Shown: positions 33,848 through 42,483, counted from the stretch's first letter. The stretch is 64,000 nt of DNA from JAAXIE01 sp965263155 (GCA_965263155.1 OZ253586.1:1116001-1180000), one strand, 5' to 3'. Numbers and translations: made by a program. Notes: a model not told the origin generated them from the letters alone.

Positions 33848-34720
33848 CTAGATGCCCAAGTCCGTCAAGCACTGTTCCAAGGTCCTGCGAGTCAGCACCT
33901 TGCATAGCTGACGGCGATATTCGACGGTGCCTCGAACGTCGTTGATGGGGCTGGCGGAGTTGGGGGCTAACTCGGAGGCCTCACGCACCAGCTCTCGCGT
34001 GATCACCTGACCCTCCAGCGCGGCCTCGGTCTCGTGGGCTCGCACCGGCGTGGGGGCTACGGACGCCAAGGAGACTCGCGCCTGATTGCAGACCTTTGTA
34101 GCGGGGTCAACGGCAATCATTGAACCTGCCCCAGCGACGGCGATGTCCATCTCCTCGCGGGGTATGAACCGCTGATAGTGCCCGGAGCTATTGGCGGGCG
34201 GCTCCGGCAGGAATACCTCCACCAGAAGTTCGTCGGGGGCTAGGTCGTTCTGGCCTGGGCCCGTGAAGAAGTCTTCCAACAGCATCTTGCGCCAGCCGTT
34301 GGGTCCGCGTATGTGGGCTTCCGCTCCGTAGGTAATCAGAGGAGGAATGGTGTCGCCGGACGGGGCCGCGTTGCACACGTTGCCCCCGATGCCTGCGCGG
34401 TTCTGTATCTGGATCGAGCCAATGAGCTGGGTGCTGTCCTGCACCGAGGGGTAGTGCTCGGCTACGGGCGCGTAGTTGTAGATGGTGGCGCAAGATACGC
34501 CAGCCCCCACATGCAGCCCCTCGCCTGCCACGTACTCCAAGCGTTGCATTTGGGGTATGTTCTTGATGTCGACCACCAGCGAAGCGGTGCGACGGCCCAC
34601 CCTTAGCTGGTCAATCAGGTCCGAGCCCCCGGCCAGCGCCCGGGCTTGGCCGTTGGCCCCAGCCATAGCAGCCACGGCATCATCGAGTGTACGAGGCGAC
34701 ACGAAATCAAATGGGTGCAA
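33848..34720 (-). CDS. coxM: FAD subunit of a CO/xanthine dehydrogenase-type molybdenum hydroxylase
   Basis: The 290 residues match the medium, FAD-binding subunit. ARALAGGSDLIDQLRVG and IQNRAGIGGNVCNAAPSGDT are the two FAD pyrophosphate segments, and the C-terminal part resembles the CO dehydrogenase flavoprotein domain. The start seems to be TTG at 34720, with GGAGGAGG upstream. It precedes coxS and the YkgJ-like gene on one transcript. The large molybdenum-binding subunit that should accompany them is missing from both sides, at least within this window. Confidence 0.92.
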   Translation of the reverse strand: MHPFDFVSPRTLDDAVAAMAGANGQARALAGGSDLIDQLRVGRRTASLVVDIKNIPQMQRLEYVAGEGLHVGAGVSCATIYNYAPVAEHYPSVQDSTQLIGSIQIQNRAGIGGNVCNAAPSGDTIPPLITYGAEAHIRGPNGWRKMLLEDFFTGPGQNDLAPDELLVEVFLPEPPANSSGHYQRFIPREEMDIAVAGAGSMIAVDPATKVCNQARVSLASVAPTPVRAHETEAALEGQVITRELVREASELAPNSASPINDVRGTVEYRRQLCKVLTRRTLEQCLTDLGI

Positions 34721-34862
34721 CTAAGTCCTCCTCCTAAGGGGGTACAGCGGGCTTATTATAGGCGGGACATAAGGGTTGGGCAAGTTTCGCGGGGTGTCAG
34801 GGGGTTCTGGTGGCATAAGGCCCTTGTGCTAGTATGGGACAGGAAGGAAGACCCGGCTCCGA

Positions 34863-35579
34863 GTGCTGAACAAAATACGAATTCTAACCAGCGGGAAATG
34901 GCGGGCGACCATCGTCTACCTCCTCATTCTGGGGCTGAGTGTCGGCGCAGTCCTCCTTCTTGTCTGGGACCTCGCTTCGATCTGGGGCAAAGAAGGGTCC
35001 AACTATTCAGCAGTGCTGCGATCGGCCGTCTACAGTCTGGCGATACTTGTGGCGGGAGCGGTGGCTATATACAAGTTGCAAGTCTTCAGGGACCTCGAGC
35101 CCCACCTAACCATATCTCAGGCCGTATCACACCGTAGTGTTGGGGACAAGTACACACACATCTTCGTGACCACGACGTTGCGGAATAGCTCCAAAGTTGA
35201 AGTGGATGTTCGCCAAGAGTTTTTCCGCGTACAGCAGATTGCTCCAGTGAGCAACGAAGAACTGGATCGCTTAGTAGGCGCCGTATTTCGGCGTGAAAAC
35301 CAGCAAGAAGAATCTCAGAAAGAAATACAGTGGCCTACGCTGGATGAGGTCTGGCGGGATTGGGACCCACATGAGGTCATCGTGGAGCCGGGTGAGTCCC
35401 ATCAGGAAACTGTCGAGTTCGTAATACCCTCCGATGTTAGGTCAGTGTTGGTATATTCCTATTTCTTCAATCCAAGGTTCCTCCCTGGTTCCGGTACGGT
35501 GGAAGGGTGGGGAGCTACCAGTGTCCATGATATAGTAGGCACAGATGAGTGGGACAAAGGCGCAGGAGACGAACAGTGA
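34863..35579 (+). CDS. Unknown protein with two N-terminal membrane segments
   Basis: The 238 residues begin with two hydrophobic helices, IVYLLILGLSVGAVLLLVWDL (about 16-36) and a second around 55-68 (SLAILVAGAVAIY), followed by a soluble part of mixed strands with a charged stretch near 150. No family comes to mind. The start is a GTG at 34863 with a poor ribosome site, so it is uncertain. The next small gene overlaps it by the GTGA at 35576-35579, so the two are translationally coupled. Confidence 0.6.
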   Translation: MLNKIRILTSGKWRATIVYLLILGLSVGAVLLLVWDLASIWGKEGSNYSAVLRSAVYSLAILVAGAVAIYKLQVFRDLEPHLTISQAVSHRSVGDKYTHIFVTTTLRNSSKVEVDVRQEFFRVQQIAPVSNEELDRLVGAVFRRENQQEESQKEIQWPTLDEVWRDWDPHEVIVEPGESHQETVEFVIPSDVRSVLVYSYFFNPRFLPGSGTVEGWGATSVHDIVGTDEWDKGAGDEQ

Positions 35580-35764
35580 TCTTTCGGCGTAAGAAGAGGA
35601 AAGCTGTAGAACAGAGCCCAAACTACAAAGGAACCGGACCACGGATGGCGCCACCTCCAATCCGCACTTCCGGCGTGCCTCCTAGTCGGTGCTCTATAGT
35701 TAGTTCGGGGAAAGATGAGGCGTCTGGAGAACGGATAGAGGCTGCATCTGAAGATCTCATTTAA
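35576..35764 (+). CDS. Small basic protein coupled to the preceding membrane protein
   Basis: The 62-residue frame starts with GTG at 35576, which overlaps the stop of the previous gene as GTGA, and AGGAG sits 8 bp upstream. The N terminus is very basic (RRKKRKAV) and the rest is Pro/Ser-rich and unstructured in appearance. I recognise no family. The overlap and ribosome site are the main support for it as a gene. Confidence 0.45.
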   Translation: MIFRRKKRKAVEQSPNYKGTGPRMAPPPIRTSGVPPSRCSIVSSGKDEASGERIEAASEDLI

Positions 35765-35774
35765 GCAGGCGTAA

Positions 35775-35897
35775 ATGCCGTCTCGCGATAGCACTCACCA
35801 AGTGGAAAAAAGAGGCAGTCCCCCAAGACAAGCTCCTCCTAAGGTCGACAAGGCGAGTCAGCCCAGTTCGCCGAAAGAAGAGACCAAGAAGTCCTGA
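35775..35897 (+). CDS. Possible 40-residue polar peptide
   Basis: An ATG at 35775, 10 bp after the previous stop, opens a 40-residue frame rich in Lys, Ser and Pro (ending KEETKKS). There is no strong ribosome site. It may only be part of the tail of the transcript before the hairpin at 35913. Low support. Confidence 0.25.
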   Translation: MPSRDSTHQVEKRGSPPRQAPPKVDKASQPSSPKEETKKS

Positions 35898-35912
35898 TAC
35901 TTCTCTCCTACA

Positions 35913-35956
35913 GGGTTAGGCCGCCATCTTGGTTCCAGTCAGCGACGGCCTAACCC
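35913..35956. terminator. Hairpin between convergent small-gene cluster and dinB-like gene
   Basis: GGGTTAGGCCG (35913-35923) and CGGCCTAACCC (35946-35956) form a perfect 11-bp stem with a 22-nt loop. The position between convergent transcripts suggests bidirectional termination, although no U run follows. Confidence 0.5.
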
Positions 35957-35974
35957 TTGAAACTGACCTCCGTA

Positions 35975-36502
35975 CTATCGGTACCAGCCCATGCCGCCGT
36001 AGTACCCTCGCAGGTAGGCGATTTGGCCGCCGTGGGAGAGGTTGTCGTTGAGGAGGACGCCTAGGGCGTCGCCTATGGATACTGTGTTTGGTGGCGCGGG
36101 GAAGGGGACTTGCTTGGCGAGGTCTTCTTCGGTGAGGGATTCGAGGTAGGCCTTGGTTGCGCCTCTGACGGCGGCAGCGTAACCGAAGAGGACGTCCTTG
36201 GCCGGGGCCTGCCATGCGGCCACCTTGGCTGAGTCCCAGCCCATTCCGAAGTCCGCGGCGTCGCCGGCCATGCCGAACTTTTCGTGCCAACCATCGGTGA
36301 CCCATAGGGGAGCTTTGTCCTGAAAGCGCATGTGGATGAAGTTGTCGCATACGCGGTTCAGGTGCCACAGAGTCCAGGCTGCGGAGTTGGACTGGTCATT
36401 GGGCTGGCGGCCCATAGTGGCCTCGTCCATGTCCGCTAGGGCCGCGTCTACCATCTGCCAGTTGCGCTCCAGTGCTGATAGGGTCGTCTCTGTCGGTGGC
36501 AT
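35975..36502 (-). CDS. DinB-family protein
   Basis: The 175-residue protein fits the DinB/DUF664 four-helix bundle. Expected metal-binding histidines are His47 (TLWHLNRV) and His157 (LSHGGQIAYLRGYYGG). DinB-like proteins include mycothiol- or bacillithiol-dependent transferases and proteins of unknown role. GGGAGG precedes the ATG. It starts 44 bp after the VWA gene and lies in the same unit. The thiol cofactor, if any, cannot be told. Confidence 0.85.
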   Translation of the reverse strand: MPPTETTLSALERNWQMVDAALADMDEATMGRQPNDQSNSAAWTLWHLNRVCDNFIHMRFQDKAPLWVTDGWHEKFGMAGDAADFGMGWDSAKVAAWQAPAKDVLFGYAAAVRGATKAYLESLTEEDLAKQVPFPAPPNTVSIGDALGVLLNDNLSHGGQIAYLRGYYGGMGWYR

Positions 36503-36546
36503 TGCTATTCCTCCCGTGCGTTTGTTTTGAGTGGTTTGCGGGCTGG

Positions 36547-38595
36547 CTAGGTGGCCAGCGATTTCTTGCGGTTGGTGACGTAGTCCACCAGGACGTATTC
36601 GCCCAAGTGGTCGGGGCTGCTGTAGAAGGCGCGGCCGCGGTTGATGCGGGTAATCTGGTCGACGAAGTTCATCAGCTGGTAGTTATTTTCCAGCATGAAG
36701 GTGTTGATGACGATGCCCTCTTGGGTGCAGCGTTTCGCCTCCTTCATTGTTTCGGTGATGGTGCGGGGGCTGGGCGGGTAGCTGAAGTAGGACTGGTCAC
36801 CCTCGAGGTGCGCGGTGGGCTCGCCATCGGTGATGACGATAATCTGGCGGGAGCCGCCCTTGTCCCGGGAGAGCAGACGGCGGGACAGCAGTAGGGCGTG
36901 GTGCAGATTTGTGCCGGAGGTCCATGAGTTCCAAGTGAGCTTGGGCAGGTCTTCTTCCGTGATCTCGCGGGCATAGTCGGAGAAGCCCACGATGTGGAGA
37001 ACGTCGCGGGGGTACTGGGTGTGAATCAGGGCAAAGAGGGCCATGGCGACCTTCTTGGCGGCCACCCAAGCGCCGGCCATTCCCATGGAGCGGCTCTGGT
37101 CCAGCAGCACCACAGTGGATGTGCGGGTCATGTGCTCGTTGCGGAATATCTCGAAGTCGTCAGGCGTGAGCTTGAGAGGCACCTGCGGGCCAGTGCGCAC
37201 GATGGAGTTCTTGACCGTGGTGTACAGGTCGAGGTTGAAGGGATCGCCGAACTCGTAGGGCTTGGTGTCGAAAATGGCATCGCCACCGGAGCCACGGGTG
37301 TCCAACTCGTGGCTGCCGACGCGGTCCTTCTTCAGTTCGGCGAAGACTTCCTTCAAGGCCTTCTGGGCAATCTTGCGGATTCCCCTAGCGGTCAGGTCGG
37401 GCTGGTTTTCGTCGGTGATGTAGCCCGCCTCTTTCAGCGCCTTCATCAGTTGTTGCAGTTGCTCCCAAGTGCGACGGGCTTCTTCGCCCAAGGTTTCGGC
37501 CAGCTTGTCCAAGTCCACTTGGTCCAAGTCGCCGGTACGCAACGCATCTTGGATGGCCTGCTCCAGTTGGTCCATGCCTTGGAGCTGACCCATGAGTTGC
37601 ATCGCTTGGTCCATCGTCAGGCTGTCGTCGCCTAGGAAGGGGTACTCGCGGCGCATGTCGTCGATGGGCATCATCTGGCCCATGAGTTGGGCCAGTTGTG
37701 ATAGCTCCTGTTGGAGGCCTGGGTCGAGGGCGGAGTTCAAGGCATCCTCAAGCTCCTGTCGGGCTTCAGGGGACATGCTGTCCATCATCGACTGCATCTG
37801 CGACATCTGCTGGGACATCATCTCCATCAGCTGTTCGAGGCTCTGGGGAGGGTTGTCGCCGAACATGGGGCCGTACTTCTCCATGAAGCCATCGAAGTCG
37901 GGCTGGCGGCCTGCCATCTGGTCGCGGAGCATCTGGTTGAGGTCCCGCAGCATGTCCTGCATGGCCTGCTGCTGTTCCGGGGACATGTTCTGCAGGCTCT
38001 GGGTCATCTGCTGGCCCATGTTCTGCGCCATCTGCTGCCGCAGCATATCCAATAGCTCTTGGAACATCTGCTGGGCGTCGGGGTCCATGAAGTCGTACTC
38101 CATGAGTTCCTGAATCTGGCCCCCGGCGCTGTCGGGGAGGGCGTCGAGCTTTTCGGTGTTGGATTGGGCGCGCTGTTCCAGCATTTTGTAGAGGGACTCG
38201 TACTGCTCGCGTTCCGCGCCCCCGTCGGCCTCGATTTGTTGCCAGGCCTCGGTCTGCTCGCGGGCTTGGTCTAGTCGCTTGTCGATGCCCGCACGTTCGG
38301 TCTGGATGATTTCCTTGAGCTTCTCCTTGAGGTCATCCATGACCGAGTCCATGTTGTATTGCTGGAGTTGCTCGCGGCGCTGATTGCGCAACTGCTCCAT
38401 GAGGCGCTGCATTCCTGGCATCTGCTGGCCGGAGCGGTCCTGCATGCCTTGGCGCATCATGTCGCGCAGGGCGCGCCACATGTCGCCGTGCTGGAAAAGC
38501 TCGTTGGACAACTGGTCCAAGGCCTCGTCGGCGTCCATGTCGAAGAGTCCTTGGGTGCCATCCCACTGGGAATAGCGGTAGGCCTTATACAGCAT
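36547..38595 (-). CDS. VWA-domain protein with a long Met/Gln-rich helical region
   Basis: The 682 residues split into an N-terminal helical part (about 1-420) dense in Met and Gln, with repeats like QQMSQMQSMMDSM, and a C-terminal von Willebrand A domain. The MIDAS motif is DQSRS near residue 499, then TSGTN and VITDGEP complete the metal site. Comparable VWA proteins pair with MoxR-type AAA ATPases or Mg-chelatase I subunits as metal-insertion or remodelling machines. No such ATPase is next to it here. It sits between the binding-protein-like gene and dinB in one minus-strand unit. Confidence 0.8.
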   Translation of the reverse strand: MLYKAYRYSQWDGTQGLFDMDADEALDQLSNELFQHGDMWRALRDMMRQGMQDRSGQQMPGMQRLMEQLRNQRREQLQQYNMDSVMDDLKEKLKEIIQTERAGIDKRLDQAREQTEAWQQIEADGGAEREQYESLYKMLEQRAQSNTEKLDALPDSAGGQIQELMEYDFMDPDAQQMFQELLDMLRQQMAQNMGQQMTQSLQNMSPEQQQAMQDMLRDLNQMLRDQMAGRQPDFDGFMEKYGPMFGDNPPQSLEQLMEMMSQQMSQMQSMMDSMSPEARQELEDALNSALDPGLQQELSQLAQLMGQMMPIDDMRREYPFLGDDSLTMDQAMQLMGQLQGMDQLEQAIQDALRTGDLDQVDLDKLAETLGEEARRTWEQLQQLMKALKEAGYITDENQPDLTARGIRKIAQKALKEVFAELKKDRVGSHELDTRGSGGDAIFDTKPYEFGDPFNLDLYTTVKNSIVRTGPQVPLKLTPDDFEIFRNEHMTRTSTVVLLDQSRSMGMAGAWVAAKKVAMALFALIHTQYPRDVLHIVGFSDYAREITEEDLPKLTWNSWTSGTNLHHALLLSRRLLSRDKGGSRQIIVITDGEPTAHLEGDQSYFSYPPSPRTITETMKEAKRCTQEGIVINTFMLENNYQLMNFVDQITRINRGRAFYSSPDHLGEYVLVDYVTNRKKSLAT

Positions 38596-38653
38596 TTGAC
38601 CCCCTCTGACTTGGGGCGACTTGGCGCTGGATTTCGCGGGCTGTTTGGTTCTG

Positions 38654-39574
38654 TTAGTTCTCCCAAGCCCGGTTGTCGACCGAGGCTTCGTAGGTGGCGC
38701 CGGGGGTTACGAGGTCGGGGTAGCCCAGCATCCACTGGTAGGTGTAGTCGAAACGCTCGCGCGCGTAGGGCGCGGGTGGGCCGTAGAGGAGGCGCCATGT
38801 CTGGACCTCGTTGGCTTCCAACAGGCCGCCGGTCTCGGCTACAAAGTAGTGGACGTACTTTTCGGGATGGGCGTTAATCATCTCGGAGGCGCGGGCCTCG
38901 GCGCGGAACATGGCGGCTAGGGTGGAGCCGTCCAACTCGTCGCCGGCGGCCTCGCTGCGGGTGGAGTGGCTCTCCATGATGATTCGCATACCGTTCTTCT
39001 GGGCGACGCTTATCCAAGGTTCGTTGAAGTTGCCGGCTGCGACCTCTCCGCTGGCTACGGCTTCAAGTCGCTGGCGCATGGTGCCCGAATCGGTGATCTT
39101 GATGCGGTCTTTGGCGACGAAGCCTTCCAGCATTTTGAGGGTGGTGAAGTGTGAGCCGTTGTAGGGGCTGACAGCTACGGGCACGTCGGCCAGTTGCTCG
39201 GGCTCGTAGATGTCGCTGTTGGAGCGGGTGATGATGGCCATCTTGGACATGGCTGCGCCTAGGGCGACGATCTTGGAGGCCCTCTGGCCACAGGCCTCGG
39301 CCTCGACGGTGCGCTTCATGATGCCCCACTCGCACATGCGGAACTGGTCGACGCCGCCGGTGTTGTAGAGGGATTCCATGGTGCGGTCGAAGATGACGTC
39401 CTGCATGGCGCGGCGGTCGGAGTTGATTTGTGCGGTGCCGGGGGTGGTGACCACTTCGAGGTCGAGGCCCTCTTCGCGGAACAGGCCCTCATCGCGCGCA
39501 ACGAGCACGGCGAGGTCGTGGACCGCGTTCATCATGGAGACTCGCACCTTCTTGAGTTCCGCTTGGATGGCCAT
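38654..39574 (-). CDS. Orphan SBP-like protein (NMT1/SsuA-type fold) without signal peptide
   Basis: The 306 residues resemble a periplasmic-binding fold of the SsuA/NMT1 type: VARDEGLFREEGLDLEVV near the N terminus, VAVSPYNGSHF, LEAVASGEVAAGNFNEPW in the middle. There is no signal peptide or lipobox, and no permease or ATPase lies nearby. It may be an intracellular ligand sensor or an enzyme of the related pyrimidine- or phthalate-decarboxylase-like group. AGGAG precedes the ATG. It heads the unit with the VWA and DinB genes, behind a repeat-rich upstream region. Confidence 0.7.
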   Translation of the reverse strand: MAIQAELKKVRVSMMNAVHDLAVLVARDEGLFREEGLDLEVVTTPGTAQINSDRRAMQDVIFDRTMESLYNTGGVDQFRMCEWGIMKRTVEAEACGQRASKIVALGAAMSKMAIITRSNSDIYEPEQLADVPVAVSPYNGSHFTTLKMLEGFVAKDRIKITDSGTMRQRLEAVASGEVAAGNFNEPWISVAQKNGMRIIMESHSTRSEAAGDELDGSTLAAMFRAEARASEMINAHPEKYVHYFVAETGGLLEANEVQTWRLLYGPPAPYARERFDYTYQWMLGYPDLVTPGATYEASVDNRAWEN

Positions 39575-39629
39575 GGTTGTGCGCTCCTAGGTATGGATTG
39601 TCTTCGAGGGCTGGGAATTCCGGGGCATG

Positions 39630-39810
39630 CTAGATGAGACCAGATGGTCTCATCTAGCGAGGCTTTCCAGATACGAATGGCGACAAAATGAGACCATGCT
39701 CGTATCTGGTGAAAAGAGTTTTGTAGCTAAGATGTGTCCCATTTGTCTCATTTCGGGCTGATTCAGCTACGGGCTTAACGGCCGGTGTGATGTTTGGGTG
39801 TCCCATTTGT
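39630..39810. repeat. Repeat cluster upstream of the SBP-VWA-DinB unit
   Basis: CTAGATGAGACC (39630-39641) and GGTCTCATCTAG (39646-39657) are perfect 12-bp inverted repeats with a 4-nt gap. CCAGATACGA (39667-39676) and TCGTATCTGG (39700-39709) are perfect 10-bp repeats. ATGAGAC occurs four times in both orientations (39634, 39647, 39688 and 39745), and GTGTCCCATTTGT is repeated directly at 39734-39746 and 39798-39810. The whole gap 39575-39990 otherwise shows no gene. The array looks like operator sites for a regulator. Confidence 0.6.
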
Positions 39811-39990
39811 TCAATGCAGACGCTGTGCTGGGATGTGGGGCTGCGGCTCTTGCGCATTATAGCAGTGGGTAGGGAACGCTGTCGTGGGCGAAATGTCATA
39901 GGTCGCGGCAGGAGAGAGGGCTGTTCGCGACGGAACTGATGAAAGATGGGGTTCTTCCTGACCATACCTCTGCCGTGAGAAGAGAAGGGA

Positions 39991-40365
39991 CTAGGTGTTG
40001 GGGGCGTCGCCTTCGAGGTATGTGGCATCGCTGAAGGGGTCGGGGCCGGCGAAGGCCCAGAGAAGGTTGGCAACGGTGTCGCCGGCGTTGCCCCAAGCGT
40101 GGGGGGCGTTGGCGGGAATGATGACGGTATGACCTGCGCCGAGGGTGTGCTCCTCGTCGTTGACCTTGACCCAGATGGTGCCGTCGAGGACGAGCATGGT
40201 CTCCTCTACGGTGTGTTTATGGAGCGGGGCGTTGCATCCGGGGTCGACTTGGTTTTCGAGGAGGCTGACGGCTTGGGCGCCGGTGTCCTTGTGGGCTAGG
40301 AAGCGTCCGCGGATGCCGGGACGCATTTGTAATTGGGGCAGGTCGTTGTGGTTGATTACTGGCAT
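39991..40365 (-). CDS. Small cupin-domain protein
   Basis: The 124 residues form a single cupin barrel. CNAPLHKHTVEETMLVLDG gives the first metal motif (HxH and Glu), and PANAPHAWGN gives the second His. Single-domain cupins bind a metal and act as sugar- or aromatic-modifying enzymes, or as sensors. The ATG at 40365 was chosen because GGAGGTGAAACC precedes it, while the frame extends to 40413. It follows an unknown membrane-like gene by 85 bp. Confidence 0.85.
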   Translation of the reverse strand: MPVINHNDLPQLQMRPGIRGRFLAHKDTGAQAVSLLENQVDPGCNAPLHKHTVEETMLVLDGTIWVKVNDEEHTLGAGHTVIIPANAPHAWGNAGDTVANLLWAFAGPDPFSDATYLEGDAPNT

Positions 40366-40450
40366 GGTTTCACCTCCATAGCGAGCCCCCCTTGAGGGGA
40401 AGGGAGGCATCAAGACCGCTCACGCGGATCGACGCTTCTATGATTTGGAC

Positions 40451-40948
40451 TTAGTCGCCCCTTCGTGCTCTTCGAGCCGTAGTAGTCAATGATACGCTGA
40501 TCCTGTTGGCAGCGTCCGATGGCATCTCCCACCACACACCGTTCATGCTGAGTCGCATGGTTCGAGGTAACTCGTCTGCAAGCTGTTCAGCTTCTTCCAT
40601 TGACATAGCTAACGCCTCGTCGTTAACAGTCAACACAATGAAGGGTAAGCTGCCTGCACTACCGGGCGTTGTCGCGGCCACAGATATAACTGCCCCTTGG
40701 TTGGCGTCCCCAATGAGCGTTGCCCCTCTCTTGGTCCACCTTCGTCGCTCTTCCTCTATGCCCTCGTTCTTAGCCTTTTGGAATATCGCATCTCCTGACA
40801 TAACCATTCTAGCTATTACCTCCAGGAAGACTGCAACCGCACCTGTCATCCCGCCTGATATCGTGATGAGGACTGCCCATGCCTCCGTATCGTTCAACCC
40901 GGGTCGCGTGAGGAGGTAAAGGGTCACAAGGGACACTGGATACGACAC
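40451..40948 (-). CDS. Unknown protein with hydrophobic N-terminal segments
   Basis: The 165 residues start with VSLVTLYLLTRPG and then ITISGGMTGAVAVFLEVIARMVMSG, which look like two membrane helices, followed by a charged linker (EEERRRWTKRG) and a soluble C-terminal part. I recognise no family. The start, a GTG at 40948, is unsure, as the ribosome site is weak and the N terminus may lie further inside. Confidence 0.45.
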   Translation of the reverse strand: MSYPVSLVTLYLLTRPGLNDTEAWAVLITISGGMTGAVAVFLEVIARMVMSGDAIFQKAKNEGIEEERRRWTKRGATLIGDANQGAVISVAATTPGSAGSLPFIVLTVNDEALAMSMEEAEQLADELPRTMRLSMNGVWWEMPSDAANRISVSLTTTARRARRGD

Positions 40949-41085
40949 GACGGATAGAACGCGATAACGACCGAAGAACCCTATTCCAACCCCACCCCCA
41001 AACTATCTTCACAGAAACGATTGTCATCATCCCTAGAGGACTATGTCAAGCGATAGCTGCACCGCATGGCGCTAACGTCAGCACT

Positions 41086-41115
41086 AAACCGTCCCTTCAT
41101 GGGGGGACGGTTTTT
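41086..41115. terminator. Hairpin after the amidohydrolase gene
   Basis: AAACCGTCCC (41086-41095) and GGGACGGTTT (41104-41113) form a perfect 10-bp stem with an 8-nt loop. On the plus strand it ends in TTTTT. On the minus strand it follows the amidohydrolase stop by 27 bp. It can act in both directions. Confidence 0.65.
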
Positions 41116-41141
41116 CATGGATTCTCTTTCAACGGATGCCC

Positions 41142-42326
41142 TTAGATGAGGCGGAGGAAGTCGGCGGCGTTGTCGTACATGTGCTTGCGGAGGGCGTCGG
41201 GGCCGAACTGGGGCCAGAAGTCCCACTCCATGACCATCTTGGCGGTCTCGGGGTAGTAGCACTGGCCATGGGGGTAGTCGGACTGGTGCATGAGGGTGTT
41301 GGTGCCGAGGATTTCGACGCAGGCTTTGGTCATTGCGGGGCCTTCGTAGGCCTCGGCGGCGCAGCGGAACTTGCCCATCTGGGCGTATTCCAAGGGCGTG
41401 TACTTAAGGGTAGGGGTCACGCCTTGGACGTATTGCAGGTGGAAGTCGAGGCGGATGAGCCAGTTGGGCAGCCAGCCGTGGCCGACCTCGCAGGTGGCGG
41501 CGCGGAAGTTGGGGTAGCGGTCGAACAGGCCGGAGACGATGAGGTAGGCGCAGAGACGCTCGGCGCCCCATGGGTGGGCTGCGGTGCGGGCGACGACGGC
41601 GTTGCCCCAGATGTCGCGGTAGCCTGGGAAGTAGGGGGGCTCCATGAAGAAGCTGTGGTGAATGAGGGGCAGGTCGGCCTCGTTCATGGCGGCCCACAGG
41701 GGCTCGAGCTTGGGGTGGTCGACGGGGGTGCCTGCGGGGAGGTGGACCCAAACGGCAGAGGCCCACTTCTCCTTGGCCATCTCGTTCACTTCGGAGATGG
41801 CCCACTCCACGTCGGCTGCGTTGACCTGAATGGAGCTCTTGATGCGGTCGGGGTACTTGTGGGAGTACTCGGCCATGTAGCGGTGGTAGGCGCGGTACAT
41901 GCCTTGGGCTAGGGTCTGGTCTGCGACCGCGGTGAGGGTGGCAGCCCACGGGCTGGGGAAGATGAAGTCGACGTCGCGTCCCTCGCGATCCATGTCGGCG
42001 ATGCGGCCGTCTACGTTTTCCTCCTCGACACCGGGGGTGGTGGGGGCGCGGTGGAACTTGATGGTGCGTCCCTCTAGGGCGCCGCGCCCGCCGATTACGG
42101 GAGTCTCGTCGTCGGCAGTGGGAGCGGTGCCGGGAAAGCGGTCGTAGGGAATAGCGCCGGCGGTGAGGTTGGTGGCTGCGACGCCGTCGGGGCGCACGAA
42201 GGTGCGGCGGTAGGGGTCGAGCTCAGAGAGGCGGTCGCGGAAGCTGGGCTCCACGTACTTCTCAAGGATTTCCATGGGAGGTCCAACGTGAGTGTCCATG
42301 TCGATGATCTTGTAGCCGTCTCGCAT
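41142..42326 (-). CDS. Amidohydrolase-2 (ACMSD-like) family protein
   Basis: The 394-residue TIM-barrel metalloenzyme begins with IIDMDTHVGPP, the DxH version of the first metal motif. It has a central LIHHSFF and a C-terminal HQSDYPHGQCYYP, which supplies an Asp ligand. ACMSD-like enzymes hydrolyse or decarboxylate ring or lactone compounds. This subfamily is common in organisms degrading aromatics, often as decarboxylases. ATG 42326 is chosen because AGGAGG lies upstream. The frame alone extends to 42389. It appears to be a single-gene unit ending at the hairpin described above. Confidence 0.87.
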   Translation of the reverse strand: MRDGYKIIDMDTHVGPPMEILEKYVEPSFRDRLSELDPYRRTFVRPDGVAATNLTAGAIPYDRFPGTAPTADDETPVIGGRGALEGRTIKFHRAPTTPGVEEENVDGRIADMDREGRDVDFIFPSPWAATLTAVADQTLAQGMYRAYHRYMAEYSHKYPDRIKSSIQVNAADVEWAISEVNEMAKEKWASAVWVHLPAGTPVDHPKLEPLWAAMNEADLPLIHHSFFMEPPYFPGYRDIWGNAVVARTAAHPWGAERLCAYLIVSGLFDRYPNFRAATCEVGHGWLPNWLIRLDFHLQYVQGVTPTLKYTPLEYAQMGKFRCAAEAYEGPAMTKACVEILGTNTLMHQSDYPHGQCYYPETAKMVMEWDFWPQFGPDALRKHMYDNAADFLRLI

Positions 42327-42483
42327 GGTGTACCTCCTATGTGTTCGTGTTAAACAAGCTTCAGGGGATGACGTGTGGGCATGGTACACCGCGTGTTGGG
42401 ATGGGACAAGGCGAGAGGGGTGCTGAGGCAGGCACTAGGCCTGCCGTACGGAGGTAGCAAACGATGAGGACGCCACAAGAGCG

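Noticed and set aside
38654..39574. Second thiamine-precursor-binding protein
   Set aside because: The fold class is similar to ThiY, but there is no signal peptide, no riboswitch, no transporter genes and no ThiY-type DWFPN motif.
39630..39810. CRISPR-like repeat array
   Set aside because: The repeats are few, of mixed orientation and unequal spacing, without regular spacers or cas genes.
39654..40073. A 139-residue minus-strand frame across the repeat region and the cupin gene
   Set aside because: It overlaps the cupin in another frame, has low-complexity Pro/Ser composition and lies over inverted repeats.
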